A stretch of DNA of 64,000 bases, from contig CM070711.1 in assembly GCA_036346275.1 (NCBI GenBank), forward strand, positions 66,007,078 through 66,071,077, read 5' to 3'. This document shows, one piece after another, positions 11,214 to 24,090 of this stretch (its first letter is position 1; each line of letters begins with the position of its first letter). Below the pieces are notes generated by a model. It saw only the letters and a list, made by a program, of their open reading frames with translations. It ran no database searches and was not told where the DNA came from. The stretch comes from Otatea glauca. Lineage: Eukaryota > Streptophyta > Magnoliopsida > Poales > Poaceae. Position numbers and translations under genes: made by a program.

Positions 11214-12391
11214 GTAACATCCCAAAAAATGCAATACAATAAAAATGAATATTTTGAATTTGAATATAATTATTTCTGAGCTTTCTTGACATCATTGGTT
11301 TTTATTTGGATTTCCTTGGATTTATGCTTTGAATGAAAAATCCAACAAATAGAATTAATGAATGGAAAATGATAAGAAGATAAAAAGGTAAAATTAAAAT
11401 TTTTGAAAATTTACCATGGAACCCTAGCCATGCTGGTAAATCAGTAAAGTAAACAAGTAAAAAATTTTATGCATAGAAAAGTAAATAAATGAAATGAGTG
11501 ACATCTCTTTTGACTAAAAACAGTGCAAGTCAGAATTTATGTAAAATATTAGAAACTTATTTGGAGACAATAAAATTACTACAATTCCTTGAGTTTAGAA
11601 TCTACTACTGATAAAATTTTCATAAATTTATAATGTCATATGAGGCCTTTAAAAATTCAAAAACAGAAACATTGAAAATCTGAAAATAATCATGTCACAA
11701 TTTTTATAAAATAATTACCGAATATTTTAATTTTAAATTTTTATGGGAGCAGAAATTACTTAAATAGAACTCTTATAAAAAGTTTCAAAAGTAAATAATA
11801 TGATTTACACCCTTAAATAAATCAAAATCCGAAATGAAAATTACGAGCGATTATACGATTAATCGAATTGTTATAAATTTACTATAGGATATTTTGGTCC
11901 CAAAATTTTACTGGAAGCTAACCACTCCCAGTAGACAGTGGTAAAAAAGGTTCACAATTTTTTAACTTGATTTGATAGCCAATTGAATGTGAGTACTAGC
12001 TTGTCCCGGCCAGCCTCATCACCTCATTTCGTTATCCGTCGCTGCCATGTGGGCCCATCTTCTGTGCTGACTCCGTTCGCTGGCAAGTAATGGGAGACCA
12101 CCTTAGTCACTGCCTGGTGGACCCGACCCCACCGTCAGCCACCCATCTCCTTCTCCTTCATCAGCCGAAGCTTTGCTCGCTCGCTCTCTGTCTCGCGCGA
12201 TCGCGCCTCTCCCCGCCGAATCAGCGCAACCACTCCACCGCCCGAGCAAGCGATTGCAGCCACATTCGTCCTTGGCCTCTCCCGCGCCATACCGCATCGG
12301 TTGAAGACTGCACCACCTCACCACCAAAGAACAGCAAGCCATCGCAGTCCGAGTTCGCGTTCAAGCCCTGTCGATCACCGCCTTAGCCGAC

Positions 12392-12399
12392 TATAAATA
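12392..12399 (+). promoter_or_regulatory. Candidate TATA box of the solo LTR
   Basis: TATAAATA sits at the end of a GC-rich, CpG-rich block (about 12000-12390), at a place corresponding to the TATA element of the intact LTRs. Position and sequence are the only evidence. Confidence 0.5.
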
Positions 12400-14149
12400 C
12401 CGGTTTAGCATCACAGTGAGACCCTTCTCCACTCCTTTAAACATCTCTGCCTTAGCCATTCTCTGACGTGCGCTTACAACCAGAGGATCCCATTCTCTGC
12501 GCCATTGTCGCCAGATGCCCCAAAAGGGGGAATTCGATGATTGAGCAATCCGGCGAGCTGCATTTCAAGATAACCACTTCTCTGATACTTCAGAATCCTT
12601 TTAAGCTCTGCCATGCGTTCAATTTCAGTTTGAAGCACCGAAAAACCTTTTTTTTGTTGCTATTCATCTTCCGCAGCTCCGGTGACCGGTGGCGGAGCAC
12701 CTCGGTCATTCCTCGATCACGTGTTCAGGTGAAATGAAGCTCAAATCATTCGCTGATGCTCAAGAGACATTTATTCCATTGAATCACACCAAAATTTCAA
12801 GCTCTTATCAGACCGGCCATGGAACCGCCGCACCTCGCGGTGGCGACATACTTCCCGACCCTCTCCGGCTTAATGGGTACCACCCATAGGTGTGCACTGT
12901 CGTACTGATTCTCATGGCACTGTCCATTCCTTTTCTCCGGTGCCAGTTCGTCGCCGGCGAGCCGAAAACCGAAGGTCTCTGTTTTGTGTCACTAGCGGTT
13001 GGGTCCCGGTTGTCAGTCTCTAGCTAGCCCTTGGGCGCAGATTAGTCACGGTAGATGGGGCGGCTGTCGGCCAGACAGTGGATTCAACTGGCGCGCACGC
13101 ACAAGAGCCAAAAGGCGTTTTCTAAGTCTGAAAACGGGTTTTTGAATTTTGTCCATTTTCATAAACCGAACCAATTCATTTAGCAATAAATTTTGAACCG
13201 TCACCACAATTTGAGTAAAATAAATTTATAAATTCATCTAAAGTCATGTAGTTTTATAATATGCAAAATATTTTGAAAAATAGTGCCGGATGAATTTGAA
13301 ATTCAAATTTAAATGAAAGGCCTAAAGATATGCTACATATGAAAATGTTGCAAACGAACTTAGAATTGAATGAAACCAATTTTAATAGAATCCTTATACT
13401 TCCAGGAGCTCAAGTATATAAAAATATTTAGATTTCAACTTTGTTTGAATCATTTTACATTAGAGGTTGTTCTCAACGCTATAAATATTCAAAAATATAG
13501 AATTTGTATGAAAGAAGATCCAAAATGAGTAGAATTGATTTCTAAATGCTAGTATGACAGTAGGATACCTTATTATGCTGAAATGATTAAGGTATGAACT
13601 TGATTTAGACTTGTTTTATGAATAGTAAATTATTCAAATGGAAAAGGTGTATATATATAAATGCATATAATAATCATTAGCAATAAATATATGCATACGA
13701 AAAGTATCTAATAGCTGTACAAAGATATGAATAGGTATCAGAATGAATAATGTGTCACTATTGAAATGTTTTTAATGAAATATCATATATGCACAAGTTT
13801 AAGTTGCATCTGGAGCATAAGCCTTGCATATGTAGAAGAATGTATATATGTATAGTTAATGAAGAGAAAAATCATGAAAAGAAACTAGATTCTAGATATC
13901 TAATGTAATCAAGTGGTTTGATCGAGCAAGAATCATTATATAAGGTCATAATCAACACTAAACCAAATAGTTGGAATTCTAATACTTGTATAATTCGAAT
14001 AGTTATAACTTTCACAAATGAACATAAAATTTGACAAAACCAAATCCTAGGACCTTGACAATTAATGCTCTTGCTGATTATACAAAAATATCTTATGTTT
14101 GTGCAAATTTGAAATAAGATCATGTTAGGCCCTAATGATTACTTATATG

Positions 14150-14880
14150 GAAAACATCTTGGATAAAAGCCAAACATCATGAAATCAACTTTAAAACACT
14201 CTTAGAGGCATCCCCTGTTAATGCCTGAAAAATGGTTAAATAATCTTATAAGGTGCAGTCGCAAACTTAAATCGAAAACTGAACCTTTATCGTGTAGTTT
14301 ATATAAACACTTAAGCCTTTTCGGTGGCTTGTAAAACATCTCGTCTAAGTGAAAAGCTTTATTAAAAGAGCATAGAAATACTATATAAAGTGCATGCTAC
14401 TATGTTCTGAAGAAACAATATCATTTTGTTAAGGTTTGCATATAAAAGAATTTAGTAACATAGCCCTAAATGTTATGTTTTCTAAATAATAGAAACACTT
14501 AAGCATTTTCAATAGCCTGTAGAATATCTCGTCTAAATGAAAATATTATGAAGATCAGTTTAGAAATGATATTTAGGATGTGGACTACCATAATCTAAAA
14601 AAAAATTCTTATTACAACTTACTTTTTAACTGAATCCTTCTAGTTAAATACCCTTAAGTATTATGGTCATCGTAACCTTTAATATCATATAAGCTTTTTC
14701 AACAATGAATTTAATATCTCGTCTAAACACTAAAATGTATGAAATTAGCTTAGAAATGTTCTTCAAAGTATATACTATCCTATTATGAAGAAATAACCTT
14801 ATTTCATCATGCTTTGCATATAAATCCTATAAACAAAATAACCTTAAGTATTATGGTTTCTGAACTTCATATTGTGAATA
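14150..14880 (+). repeat. Degenerate ~189-bp tandem repeat inside the solo LTR
   Basis: The phrase ATCTCGTCTAA starts at 14338, 14526 and 14716, spacing 188 and 190 bp. Each copy is followed by an ATGAA..TTAGAAAT block, and a fourth, more diverged copy of that block lies near 14178. Flanking phrases (ACACTTAAGC, CTTAAGTATTATGG) recur with the same period. The two intact LTRs in the window do not show this array. Confidence 0.7.
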
Positions 14881-17005
14881 AACAAACTTAGTAATGATGA
14901 AGAAGTTGTAGTTAATATATTTGTATCGCCAAAACCTGCTTAAAAACTGTGAATATATATATATATAACCAGTAACCCAACTTATCAGATCTGTCATATT
15001 CAGTTACTCCTCATGCAAAGTCAATTAAGGATTAAGTGCTATTGATTCATAGCATTCGGCATAATGATCTAATGTCTTAATTCTTTTAATCCAAATAATT
15101 TTAGCATCTAGATTTCGAAGTTATAAATGCAAGAATTTATAATTTTAGCCTCTTGAATTCGTAAAACAAGAATAGATAATCTATAAAAGAAACCATGTTT
15201 TGTTCATCATAAAAGTCATTAACATATGAATGTGTAATTAACTAAAAAATGAGATCTAGAAATCATGCAACTTAAACCATAAAATATTCCTGTTTTCTTT
15301 AATGAGTCTTTATTTGATGTTCTGTCTATTTTCTGTTTCCCTTTTTGAAGTTGGATATTTGATATATTTCCGATTGATCGACGTGTAGAATCCGACATCG
15401 TTGCCTCCATCGTCGCCTCCGTCAACCGTGGCCTCGGCTTCATCGTAAGCAATAAATAAGCAAGGCAAGCACCCCCTTTGACCATCTTGATCCCAGTATT
15501 TAATTTGCATTATGGTTATTAAAATGTTTCATGCATGCGTTTACTTTCTGTAAATTTGCTATTTAGTTATACTTGTTGTCTCATGAAACCTCCTTGATAA
15601 GTATGGACATGTGAACCTTGATAACCATAAATTAAGCATAGACATTATTTAATGTTATCATGGGTATATACGATATCATAATTATCCATGCTTAGCCATG
15701 TTTTAGAACTCATGAGGTAGATGATCAGATCAAAATTGTTTCTTGAGAAATGGAAAATGTTGGGTATGACACTGTTGGTTATGGGTATTTTGATTAAAAA
15801 CACAAAATAAAACTATGGTTGTGCAGAGGGGTTTGCACGTAGTGTAGGGTGGAGTATCGCCCGTGTCACAGTAAGGACCGAGCAATGGGACGCTATTGAT
15901 CTAAGAAACCCGTACAACCACAAGTGTTGGGATGGGGCAGCCTTAAACCAATTAAGTTATCTAGTTTAACTTTGCACATTGGTAGGCCGAAGTAGTCCGG
16001 GCTCTCCCTTCAAGGTTTGCTTGACGAGGTGCCCACACCGAGGTGTTGGGAACAACACTTACCAATACAACGGTGTACGCCATGACTATGGGAAGTTCCA
16101 ACATTTTTATGCTCTGAGTTCTTCCATCATAGCATGGGTTTAACGTCCCAGTGTCGGTGCAAAGTTAACTTAGATAATGTAAAGGTTTTCGTCATGAACA
16201 TTCCGGCCACACGCCAAAGGTGCGTGAAATATGCGGCAAAAAGAAAAGATCATGACTTGTGGGTAAAGTTGTACACATCTGCAGAGTGTAAATCTAATCG
16301 ATTAGCCGCGTCCACGATCAAGGACACTTGGTGAAGTCATTCCAATGTTAGATTTGATATTTTCTAAAAATGGGTTTTGGTGTTAACCTGTTGAGCAGCA
16401 GCTGTCTTTATGTCAAAGGGCCGACATTGTTGGGTTTCATTATCTGGATTACTCGATGCTCACGAAGGGTTGTGAGTATTACTTATGCTTTACTTATTTC
16501 TTATCAGTCAAATATGCTTTTACAAATTCCGTTTGCAAATGACAACTTGATTTACAATATCAATTCTGCTTTATGCAAATTAACCGTAAAAACCTTTCCT
16601 TTGAAATGGCATGCATATATTATAGGTTTTGCTAAAGTCTTGCGGAGTATGAAAGTACTCACCCTTGCTTATATGTTGTTTTTAGGTGGATAAGTTAGCG
16701 AAGCTTCGAAGATGTCTCTTATCGCCGCAGGTTGCGGGATTTTCTTCATCGTGGTCTTTCTAGGGATTATGCCTTGTCAGTTGCCTGCGGGTTGGTTTGG
16801 CACACTATAAGACTTTGCTTCTTTGGCTGCTATATTCTCTGAGTTGGAAGGTTTTCTTTGTATAATAGTTTCCGCTTATTAATATATTGTATGGTTGTGA
16901 TTCCAATTGTTGTGTATGTGCGTACTAGCTACTGATCATGGGACTAGTACGGATTGCACATTAGATTTCTATTTTTGCATTTATGCGAAAATAGGGGTCG
17001 TCTCA

Positions 17006-17480
17006 ACAAGATACGACCTGATAGTTTCTTTGTTAACTGGAGGTATCATTGCTTTAGTGAGCATGGTACCTACAGGTCTGTTGAAACTACTCCTTCGAGC
17101 CGGCTCTCTATGTGTAAAAGGGAATACACCAATTTTTCCAGAGAATGTCTCAATACCGTGTTCGTCAAACCTTGGTCGAGCTATGGCAGCAAGAAACATC
17201 ACTTTTTCAATGGAATTCTTGTTTTTGATAGTCCACAATGGTTTATCTTCACCTCGCGCCAAGTAATACTTTTGACACTTCTTTGTCATATAAAACCACT
17301 TCTCATATGTGTAAACCATGTTGTACATCCCTCTAAATATTGGATCATGCGGTATTCTGTCACCGTCAAGCATCTAGATGCAAAAGCGGAGTTGAGCTTT
17401 CTTGTTTTCTTCAGTTAAAGAGTACTATATATCGTTTGTTTGCAGGTTAATTCACATACCTTAAGACGCTGAAACAATGC
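17006..17480 (-). pseudogene. Mariner-like transposase, middle part
   Basis: The minus strand encodes LTEENKKAQLRFC, MLDGDRIPHDPIF, EKWFYMTKK, FLAAIARPRFDEHG and GKIGVFPF, the central block of plant mariner transposases. The first catalytic Asp, normally in a DEKWF context, is Tyr here (TYEKWFY). A short intron with GTATGTG donor is visible near 17430-17460. The block is broken off on both sides by LTR insertions: the solo LTR (11214-17005) and the Tekay element (17481-33432). Confidence 0.92.
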
Positions 17481-20400
17481 TGTGAGACCCCGTTTTTGCA
17501 AACAGGAAACTCCATGTGATTACCGTACTAATCCCATGATCAGTGGCTAGCACTCACATGTTTACAACATTCATATCACAACCACAAGATAAATATCTGA
17601 CAGGCATATATTACAAGCAGTAATAATTATACGGGGTTAAATTCTTACAACAGCGGAAGAATAGGGAAATTAAAACTCCAAAAGCCACGTGGTTTGCCCG
17701 CTAACCCTCAGGCAACTGACTTGGCAAACCTAGGGAAACTCATCGCCAAAAGTCCCGCACCCAGCGTGAAAGTAAAAGTCGTCTGGCGCTTCGCAGGTTT
17801 CGTCCTCTGAGACAGCAGATGCAAGATTGAGTACTTTGGTACTCAGCAAGACTTATAGTGTTTGACAGATGCAATAGAGTAATTATGCAGGCTAAATAAG
17901 GCAGGTTAACGGTTGTTTAGCAGTTGCATAAATATTTAAAGATATGACATAATAAATTGAAACATTGCATTTTCAAATGGGCATTTGAATTATAAAGCGA
18001 TAAGCAAATATCCAAATCCTTCAATCCAGTCTACCCGACTGCAAAGATCCCCGGAGTCTGTCCTTTGACCCAAAAAGCTAATTGCATAACGGTTCCTTTT
18101 AAACCCGTTTTCCGAAAATACCAAAGCATGCTAACATTGGAATGACTTCACCAAGCGTCCATAACCGTGGACACGGCTAATCGATTAGATTTACACTCTG
18201 CAGAGGTGTACAGCTTTACCCACAAGGAATGATCAACCTCTTTTGCCAGGCCAATTTACACACTTCCTTTGGTGTGTCGGCAAGGAGATCATACATAGCC
18301 GTTACATTATCTAGATGTGGCTTTGAACCAGCCCGGAACGTTTGACCCTCGCCATGGAAACAGAAACACTCACCCAAGACGTGGATCCTTTCACATCACA
18401 CCCAACACCACGTTTACGTCACGGCAAGGCGTACCGTTGCATTGGTAAGTAGACCCCTACAGACAGACCAAACCGGAATGCTGTGCAATCTCCCGCCTTC
18501 CTTAGATGCAAAGCCACACCTAAACAACTTAATAGGCTAAGACCCGCCCATACAAGCCCTCGTGGTTGCACGGAATTTCTTGGATCTATAGCGTCCCATT
18601 GCTCGGTCCTTAATCCGACACGGGTGATACTTCACCCTAACTACGTGCAATTCCTTTTGCACCTCCGGCTATTGCCAATAATCGCCGCATCAAAACCATA
18701 GTTTTAGTTTTGGGTTTTTAATCAAAGTACTAGCAACATTTTCCCAAATGAGGATCATACGTTCATTGAAAAGATTGAAAACACGATCAACAGCTTAAGC
18801 AGATATTTTATGCTAGCGGTCATACCCAAAATGACATTAAGCATGTCTAGTTTTCCAACTAAGGCTTACAAGGTTCACATGTTCATACAGATTGAGGCAA
18901 ACCATAATTTACAGGATTAACTGCTTTTCTAACCCAAATTAGCATTTTTAGGGAGAACTATCCGGATGCACTGTACATAAGCAAAAACAACATAGTGTAG
19001 GTAAATTAGTAGGCTCGACATGTTCAAGGAGGTGCTTGCCTTGCAACTCGCTTTCTAACTCCGGATCTGGATCGGCGATGGCGTCGTCTTCCTCCTCGAG
19101 GACGTCGGACTCTACACGATGATCAAGCGGAAATATAGTAAATATCCAAATTCGAAAAAGGGCGAAAAGAAGATAGACAGTAAGTCAAATAAAGAAAAAC
19201 TGCAGAAAACAGGGTTATCCTTTTGAGAGTTGAAATATAAATTTTTAAGACTTCACACGGCAAACAATTATACAGTTAGAACGCTAATACATTTGTGCAA
19301 TGAACAACATGGTTTCTTTTACAGATTGATTGTTTGGAATTTACGAATTCAAGAGGCTAAAATTGTGAATTCTAGTATTTATAACTTCGAATTATAGATG
19401 CTAAAATTATTTGAATTAGAAAAATTCAATTCACAAGATAAAGGGTTGATTATACAAAATTTTATTAAACTAGGTTACTAGGTTGTTCATGACTTGAACC
19501 AATTAAACTAGATTTTAGCTACCTAATTTCCAATGCACATATATATGCATATATATGTGTGAGTGCATTTGGCACAATAATTACTACATGATTTAAAGTC
19601 AATTAAAACCAAAATTCCTTCTTCATCAAATTTAACCATGCTACTGCCATCCTATTATTAATACATAAAACTTTGTTTCTTTTATATTTCCTTAATACTA
19701 TTATACATATTTGAATTACTAGTGTATTGGAAAAAAAACCTAAGTAGAATATAATTCAAACCAGCACAAAAATTAAATATTCTTATATATCTGGGTTCCT
19801 GGAAATGTAGGGATTCCAGAAGAATCAGTTTCATAAATGTCCAAGCTTATTTACAGAAATTCTGTATAAAGCATATCTCAAGCCTTTTAATTCAAATTTA
19901 AATTTCAAAATTTCCCAGAGATGGTCTTCACAATATTTTTGCATATTCTGAATCTACGGAATTTTTCATGAATTTAGAAATTGGTTTCACTATTTTTGGC
20001 CAGATGATTCAAAAGTTATGGACATTTGAATCTATTCGGTTTTTCGGAAATTCAACTGGAAATTCAAAATACGCTTTCGCAGTTGGAAAGCGGCTTTTGG
20101 ATTTTGGCGCGCTGATTTGAATTCGGCCCGGCGTGACTGACAAGTCGGCCTCGCTTTGTCGGCCGATCATGCGCGCGATCTGTGGTCGATACCGTGGCCC
20201 GCTGCCGATGAACGCGCAAAGGCTGCGACTGCGCGTGGGCTAACGACTCGGAGAGGCTGCCAAGTGGGGCCTATGGGTCAGTGACATCTCTACGCATGGA
20301 GACTGGCAACTGGGGCCCTCTGGTCAGTGACCCGAAACAGGGTGATTCAAACTCCGACCTACCGCCGGCGAACTAGGTTCGGCGCGGCGGAATGGGTGGC

Positions 20401-22108
20401 ACCATCAGCACCAGCGTGCCAAGGCGGTTCTAGGGACGCTACCCATTCGCCGGGAGGTGGCCGGAAAATAGGTCGCCACCGCAAGGGTGTGGCGGCGCTA
20501 AGGGTTGCCCGAGCAAAAGCTCGCCGCCGGCCACCTTTTCACTGGACACGGACCCCTAGAGCATCAGTGGAACCTAGTGACTCTATTTCACCGCTAGAAT
20601 CCGAAAATATGGGTTGGGGTGAGCTCGTCACCGATCGCCTGAGCCGAGGAAGAAGGACGGCTATGGAGGTGGCGCTACGGTCGATAATCCCTGAAACAAT
20701 TTGAGGGGTTTTGATCCTTGTAAGGCACTGAAGCACTCACACGAAGGAATTTGAAAATGATTTGGAGTACCGTTTGAATTCGAGCTCGATCCGAATTGGA
20801 GTTCTTCGGGTGTAGGGAAGGAAAGAAGAAATTGGCTGCGATTTAGTGTTCGGAAGTGGAAGAACTGAGAGGGTAAGTGAAGAGCAGCCTCCAACGATCA
20901 CAGAGGGGGGGTTTATAGACGGTGAAGCTCGGCACAGGGTTTGAATCCAAGAAGAAAATCGCGGCTTGACTCGGTTCTGTGTGTGGGTGAGTTGGCGCAC
21001 GATTTGCGGCTCAGGGCAGCACGGTATGGTTGGGGTATGGCGCGGGAGGATCGAGGATGAACGTGGCGTCAAGTGACGGGGTGTGCAGCTTGAGCTGTCG
21101 GGTGCACGGCGCGATGACTCGGCGTGCCCGAGCTCTGTCTCGGCGGAGCGGGGAAGAAGGGAGGGAAAAAAAGGGTCGGTGACTGACAGCTAGGTCCGGG
21201 GTCCACCGGTCAGTGAGCGTCGCGGTGTTGCCGCCTTGCGCCAGGAAACGGGCCCGTACGCCTTGGGTCCCACTTGTCAGCGAGGGACTATGGAATTCAG
21301 GGATAAGCTCGCCTCTAGACAGGTCAAGAAGGGCATTAAAATGCTATCAAATCATGGTAGAATTTTCGGAAACTTTTTGACCATCCTCCTCTGTAAGTTT
21401 TTATCTCCTGGTAAAATTTTTAGATTAAAAATACTAACAAATAATTCATTAAAATTCTGACACTTTGGACTGGTACAGGAATTAAATTTTGGTATTTTAT
21501 TTATTTGAAGGTGAAAAATTATCAATTATTTTCAAAACTTTTTATGGAAGTTCATTTTGTACTATGCACGTCTCCCTAGAAATTTCAAGTCAAAATCTCG
21601 AGTTAATATTTTATAAAAATTCTGACATGAAGATTTCTTGTTTTTAATAGTCTCTGTTTTTAAATTTTTAGGAGGCTTTGCCTACTTGATAAGTTCCTGA
21701 GATTTTTATCAGATGTAAACACTGATCTAAGGGTGCTATGGTAATTTTTGTGGCTCCTGATAAATTTCGATTATTTTTAATTAATTCTGACTTTACTGTT
21801 TTTTGTCAAAGAGAGAGAGCTAGGACATTTATTTTGTCCCAAATCAGCACCAAAGATTTTTACTAAATATTTTTACTGGTTTACCAGATTGGTAATGACC
21901 AAATGGTAATTTTTCAAATTTTTACTTTTACCTTTTTACCATTTTCCATTTGATGATTCTATTAATTGGATTTTTCATACAAGGCATAAATCCAAGAAAA
22001 TCCAATAAGAACCAATAACATCAAGAAAACTCAAAAATAAATGCATTTAAATCCAAAATATTCATTTCTATTTTATTATATACTGTTTTCCATTTTCGGG
22101 ATGTTACA
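17481..22108 (-). repeat. 3' LTR of the Tekay element
   Basis: 4628 bp. On the minus strand it runs TGTAACATCCC to GGTCTCACA. It pairs with 28804-33432. In the first 700 or so bases compared by eye I see about five substitutions and a handful of one-base indels, more in the GC-rich stretch 20110-20340. That implies insertion well after the flanking solo LTR formed. Confidence 0.95.
20912..20917 (-). promoter_or_regulatory. Candidate TATA box in the Tekay LTR (left copy)
   Basis: Minus-strand TATAAA just upstream of a C-rich run, in the GC-rich U3-like block. The same site occurs in the right LTR at 32237-32242, where it would drive the genomic RNA. Supported only by sequence and position. 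Confidence 0.5.
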
Positions 22109-22122
22109 AATCTACCCCCCTT
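22109..22122 (-). promoter_or_regulatory. Polypurine tract of the Tekay element
   Basis: Minus-strand AAGGGGGGTAGATT lies directly against the 3' LTR, where plus-strand DNA synthesis is primed in LTR retroelements. Confidence 0.85.
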
Positions 22123-22170
22123 ACAGAAATCTCGCCCCCGAGATTTGGTGGGTCGAAGGTAGAATAGAGT

Positions 22171-22749
22171 CTAAAAGAAATCAGGAAATTCTTCCTTAAG
22201 CTTATCTTCTTGTTCCCAAGTTGCTTCTTCTTCCGTATGGTTACTCCATTGTACTTTTACCATTTTATGAACTTTATTCCGAGTGCGCCTTTCTGCTTCT
22301 TCGAGAATTTTAACTGGGTGCTCGCGGTAAGTTAGATCAGGCTGGAGTTCAATCTCTTCCAATTGAGTAAGTTCAGCTGGGATGCGAAGACACTTCTTAA
22401 GCTGCGATACATGGAAGACATTGTGTACACCGGATAATTGGGATGGTAGCTCCAACTTGTATGCTTTTTCTCCTATCTTTTCCAGTATACGATATGGACC
22501 AATATATCGAGGGGCTAGCTTGCCTCGAACTTGGAATCGACGGATCCCACGAAGAGGTGAAACCTTAAGATAGACATAGTCCTCAATCTCAAAGCTCAAG
22601 TCACGTCGACGAGTGTCGGCATAACTTTTCTGGCGAGATTGGGCTTCTCTCAATCGGCTTCTTATTAAGTCCACATGTTCTTGGGCCTCATTTATTAAAT
22701 CTGGGCCAAAGAACTGCCTTTCTCCCACTTCAGACCAGAAAAGTGGAGT
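22171..22749 (-). pseudogene. Tekay pol, integrase C-terminus and chromodomain-like tail
   Basis: Continues the integrase after an in-frame TGA at 22750-22752 (LYGRKC, stop, TPLFWSEVGERQF). The stop sits where Arg is expected and is consistent with CGA to TGA. The segment includes the SH3-like GPYRILEKIGEKAYKLELP block and ends HPVKILEEAERRTRNK, KMVKVQWSN, EEATWEQED, which resembles the chromodomain-like tail of plant chromoviruses that helps direct integration. It ends at a TAA 62 bases from the LTR. Confidence 0.9.
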
Positions 22750-24090
22750 TCAACATTTCCTTCCATAAAGGATTTCAAATGGCGACATTTGTAGACTAGC
22801 TTCAAAACTATTATTGTATGAGAACTCTGCAAATGCTAGGCACTTCTCCCAATTGGAGCTATAAGTTAGCACACAGGCCCTTAACATATCTTCCAGGATT
22901 TGATTTGTCCTTTCAGTCTGACCATCGGTTTGAGGATGATAAGCGGTACTGAAATTCAACTTAGTTCCCAAAAGACCATGCAATTTTTCCCAAAAACGGG
23001 ATGTGAATTGTGATCCCCGATCTGAAATAATTGTTTTTGGGACCCCATGCAAACGCACGATGTTGCTAATGTAAAGTTCTGCCAACTTGTCTCCAGAATA
23101 AGTGGTCTTAACAGGGATGAAATGAGCCACTTTGGTTAGTCGATCAATAACAACCCAAATGGAGTCATTCCCTTTTTGAGTCCGGGGAAGGCCAGTAATG
23201 AAGTCCATACCGACCTCATCCCACTTCCATTCCGGAATTTGCAATGGTTGGAGTAGCCCAGCTGGACGTTGATGCTCAGCTTTGACACGCCGGCATACAT
23301 CGCATTTCGCGATATATTCAGCGATATCCTTCTTCATACCAGGCCACCAATATTCTCCCTTAAGGTCTTGATACATTTTGGTACTACCAGGATGATTAGA
23401 TAATGGTGACTCATGGGCTTCGGATAGAATCAACTTCTTGATATCAGAATCATTGGGCACATAGATACGAGTCCCCTTCATAATTATCCCATCCGGACTT
23501 TCTGTGGACTCCGAATTTATGCTTCCAATTGAATGATTTCGGATCTCTATAACAGCTTCATCCTTGAGTTGAGCAACTTTAATCTGACTTTTAAGAGTTG
23601 GCTGCAACTGGAGAGCGGTCACATAACCATTTTCCACTAAATTCAAATTGAGCTTCTGGAAGTCATTGATCAGGTCAGATTGACTAGGATCCAATATGCA
23701 ATACAACTTTCGACTAAGAGCGTCAGCTACGACATTGGCCTTACTAGGGTGGTAGTGAAGACCAAGGTCATAGTCTTTAATCAGCTCTAGCCACCTTCTT
23801 TGCCTCAAATTCAATTCTGGTTGGGTAAAGAAGTACTTAAGGCTTTTATGATCAGTATAGATTTCCGTCCTATTCCCAATAACATAGTGCCGCCAGATTT
23901 TAAGGGCATGAACCACAGCGGCCAGTTCAAGGTCATGAGTAGGATAGTTCTGCTCATGAGGGCGAAGTTGTTGAGAGGCATAAGCGACAACCCGGCCTTC
24001 TTGCATCAACACACATCCCAACCCTTGGAGTGATGCATCACAATATACTTCAAAGTCCTTCGAATATCCGCGATGAGTCTTGAAGCGAGG
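22750..24090 (-). pseudogene. Tekay pol, RNase H and integrase core
   Basis: RNase H residues include GCVLMQEGRVVAYASQQL, IYTDHKSLKYFFTQ and VADALSRK. Integrase has the zinc site (HESPLSNHP, CDVCRRVK) and all three catalytic residues (GMDFITGLP, ISDRGSQFTS, and Glu in QTERTNQ). Upstream it is broken at the RNase H start by a TAA (24091-24093) with local sequence loss. The first RNase H Asp codon (CDASLQGLG) lies just downstream of that break. Enzymatic motifs are otherwise conserved. Confidence 0.92.

Larger units (their letters stand above)
11214..17005 (+). mobile_element. Solo LTR (5.8 kb), Tekay-like Ty3-gypsy
   Basis: Begins TGTAACATCCC and ends GGGGTCGTCTCA, flanked by a perfect 5-bp duplication ACAAG (11209-11213 and 17006-17010). 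Both ends and many internal blocks resemble the LTRs of the element at 17481-33432 in reverse orientation, but divergence is considerable, so it is older or another subfamily. There is no primer site, gag or pol inside, so it is a solo LTR from intra-element recombination (inference). It is about 1.2 kb longer than the other LTRs, mostly from extra sequence between about 13110 and 15150 that includes a tandem array. Confidence 0.9.

Noticed and set aside
20327..21130. ORFs in the GC-rich part of the Tekay LTRs (also 31700-32600)
   Set aside because: They occupy the promoter-like CpG-rich U3 region, lack recognisable domains and shift between the two LTRs; GC-rich DNA gives open frames by chance.
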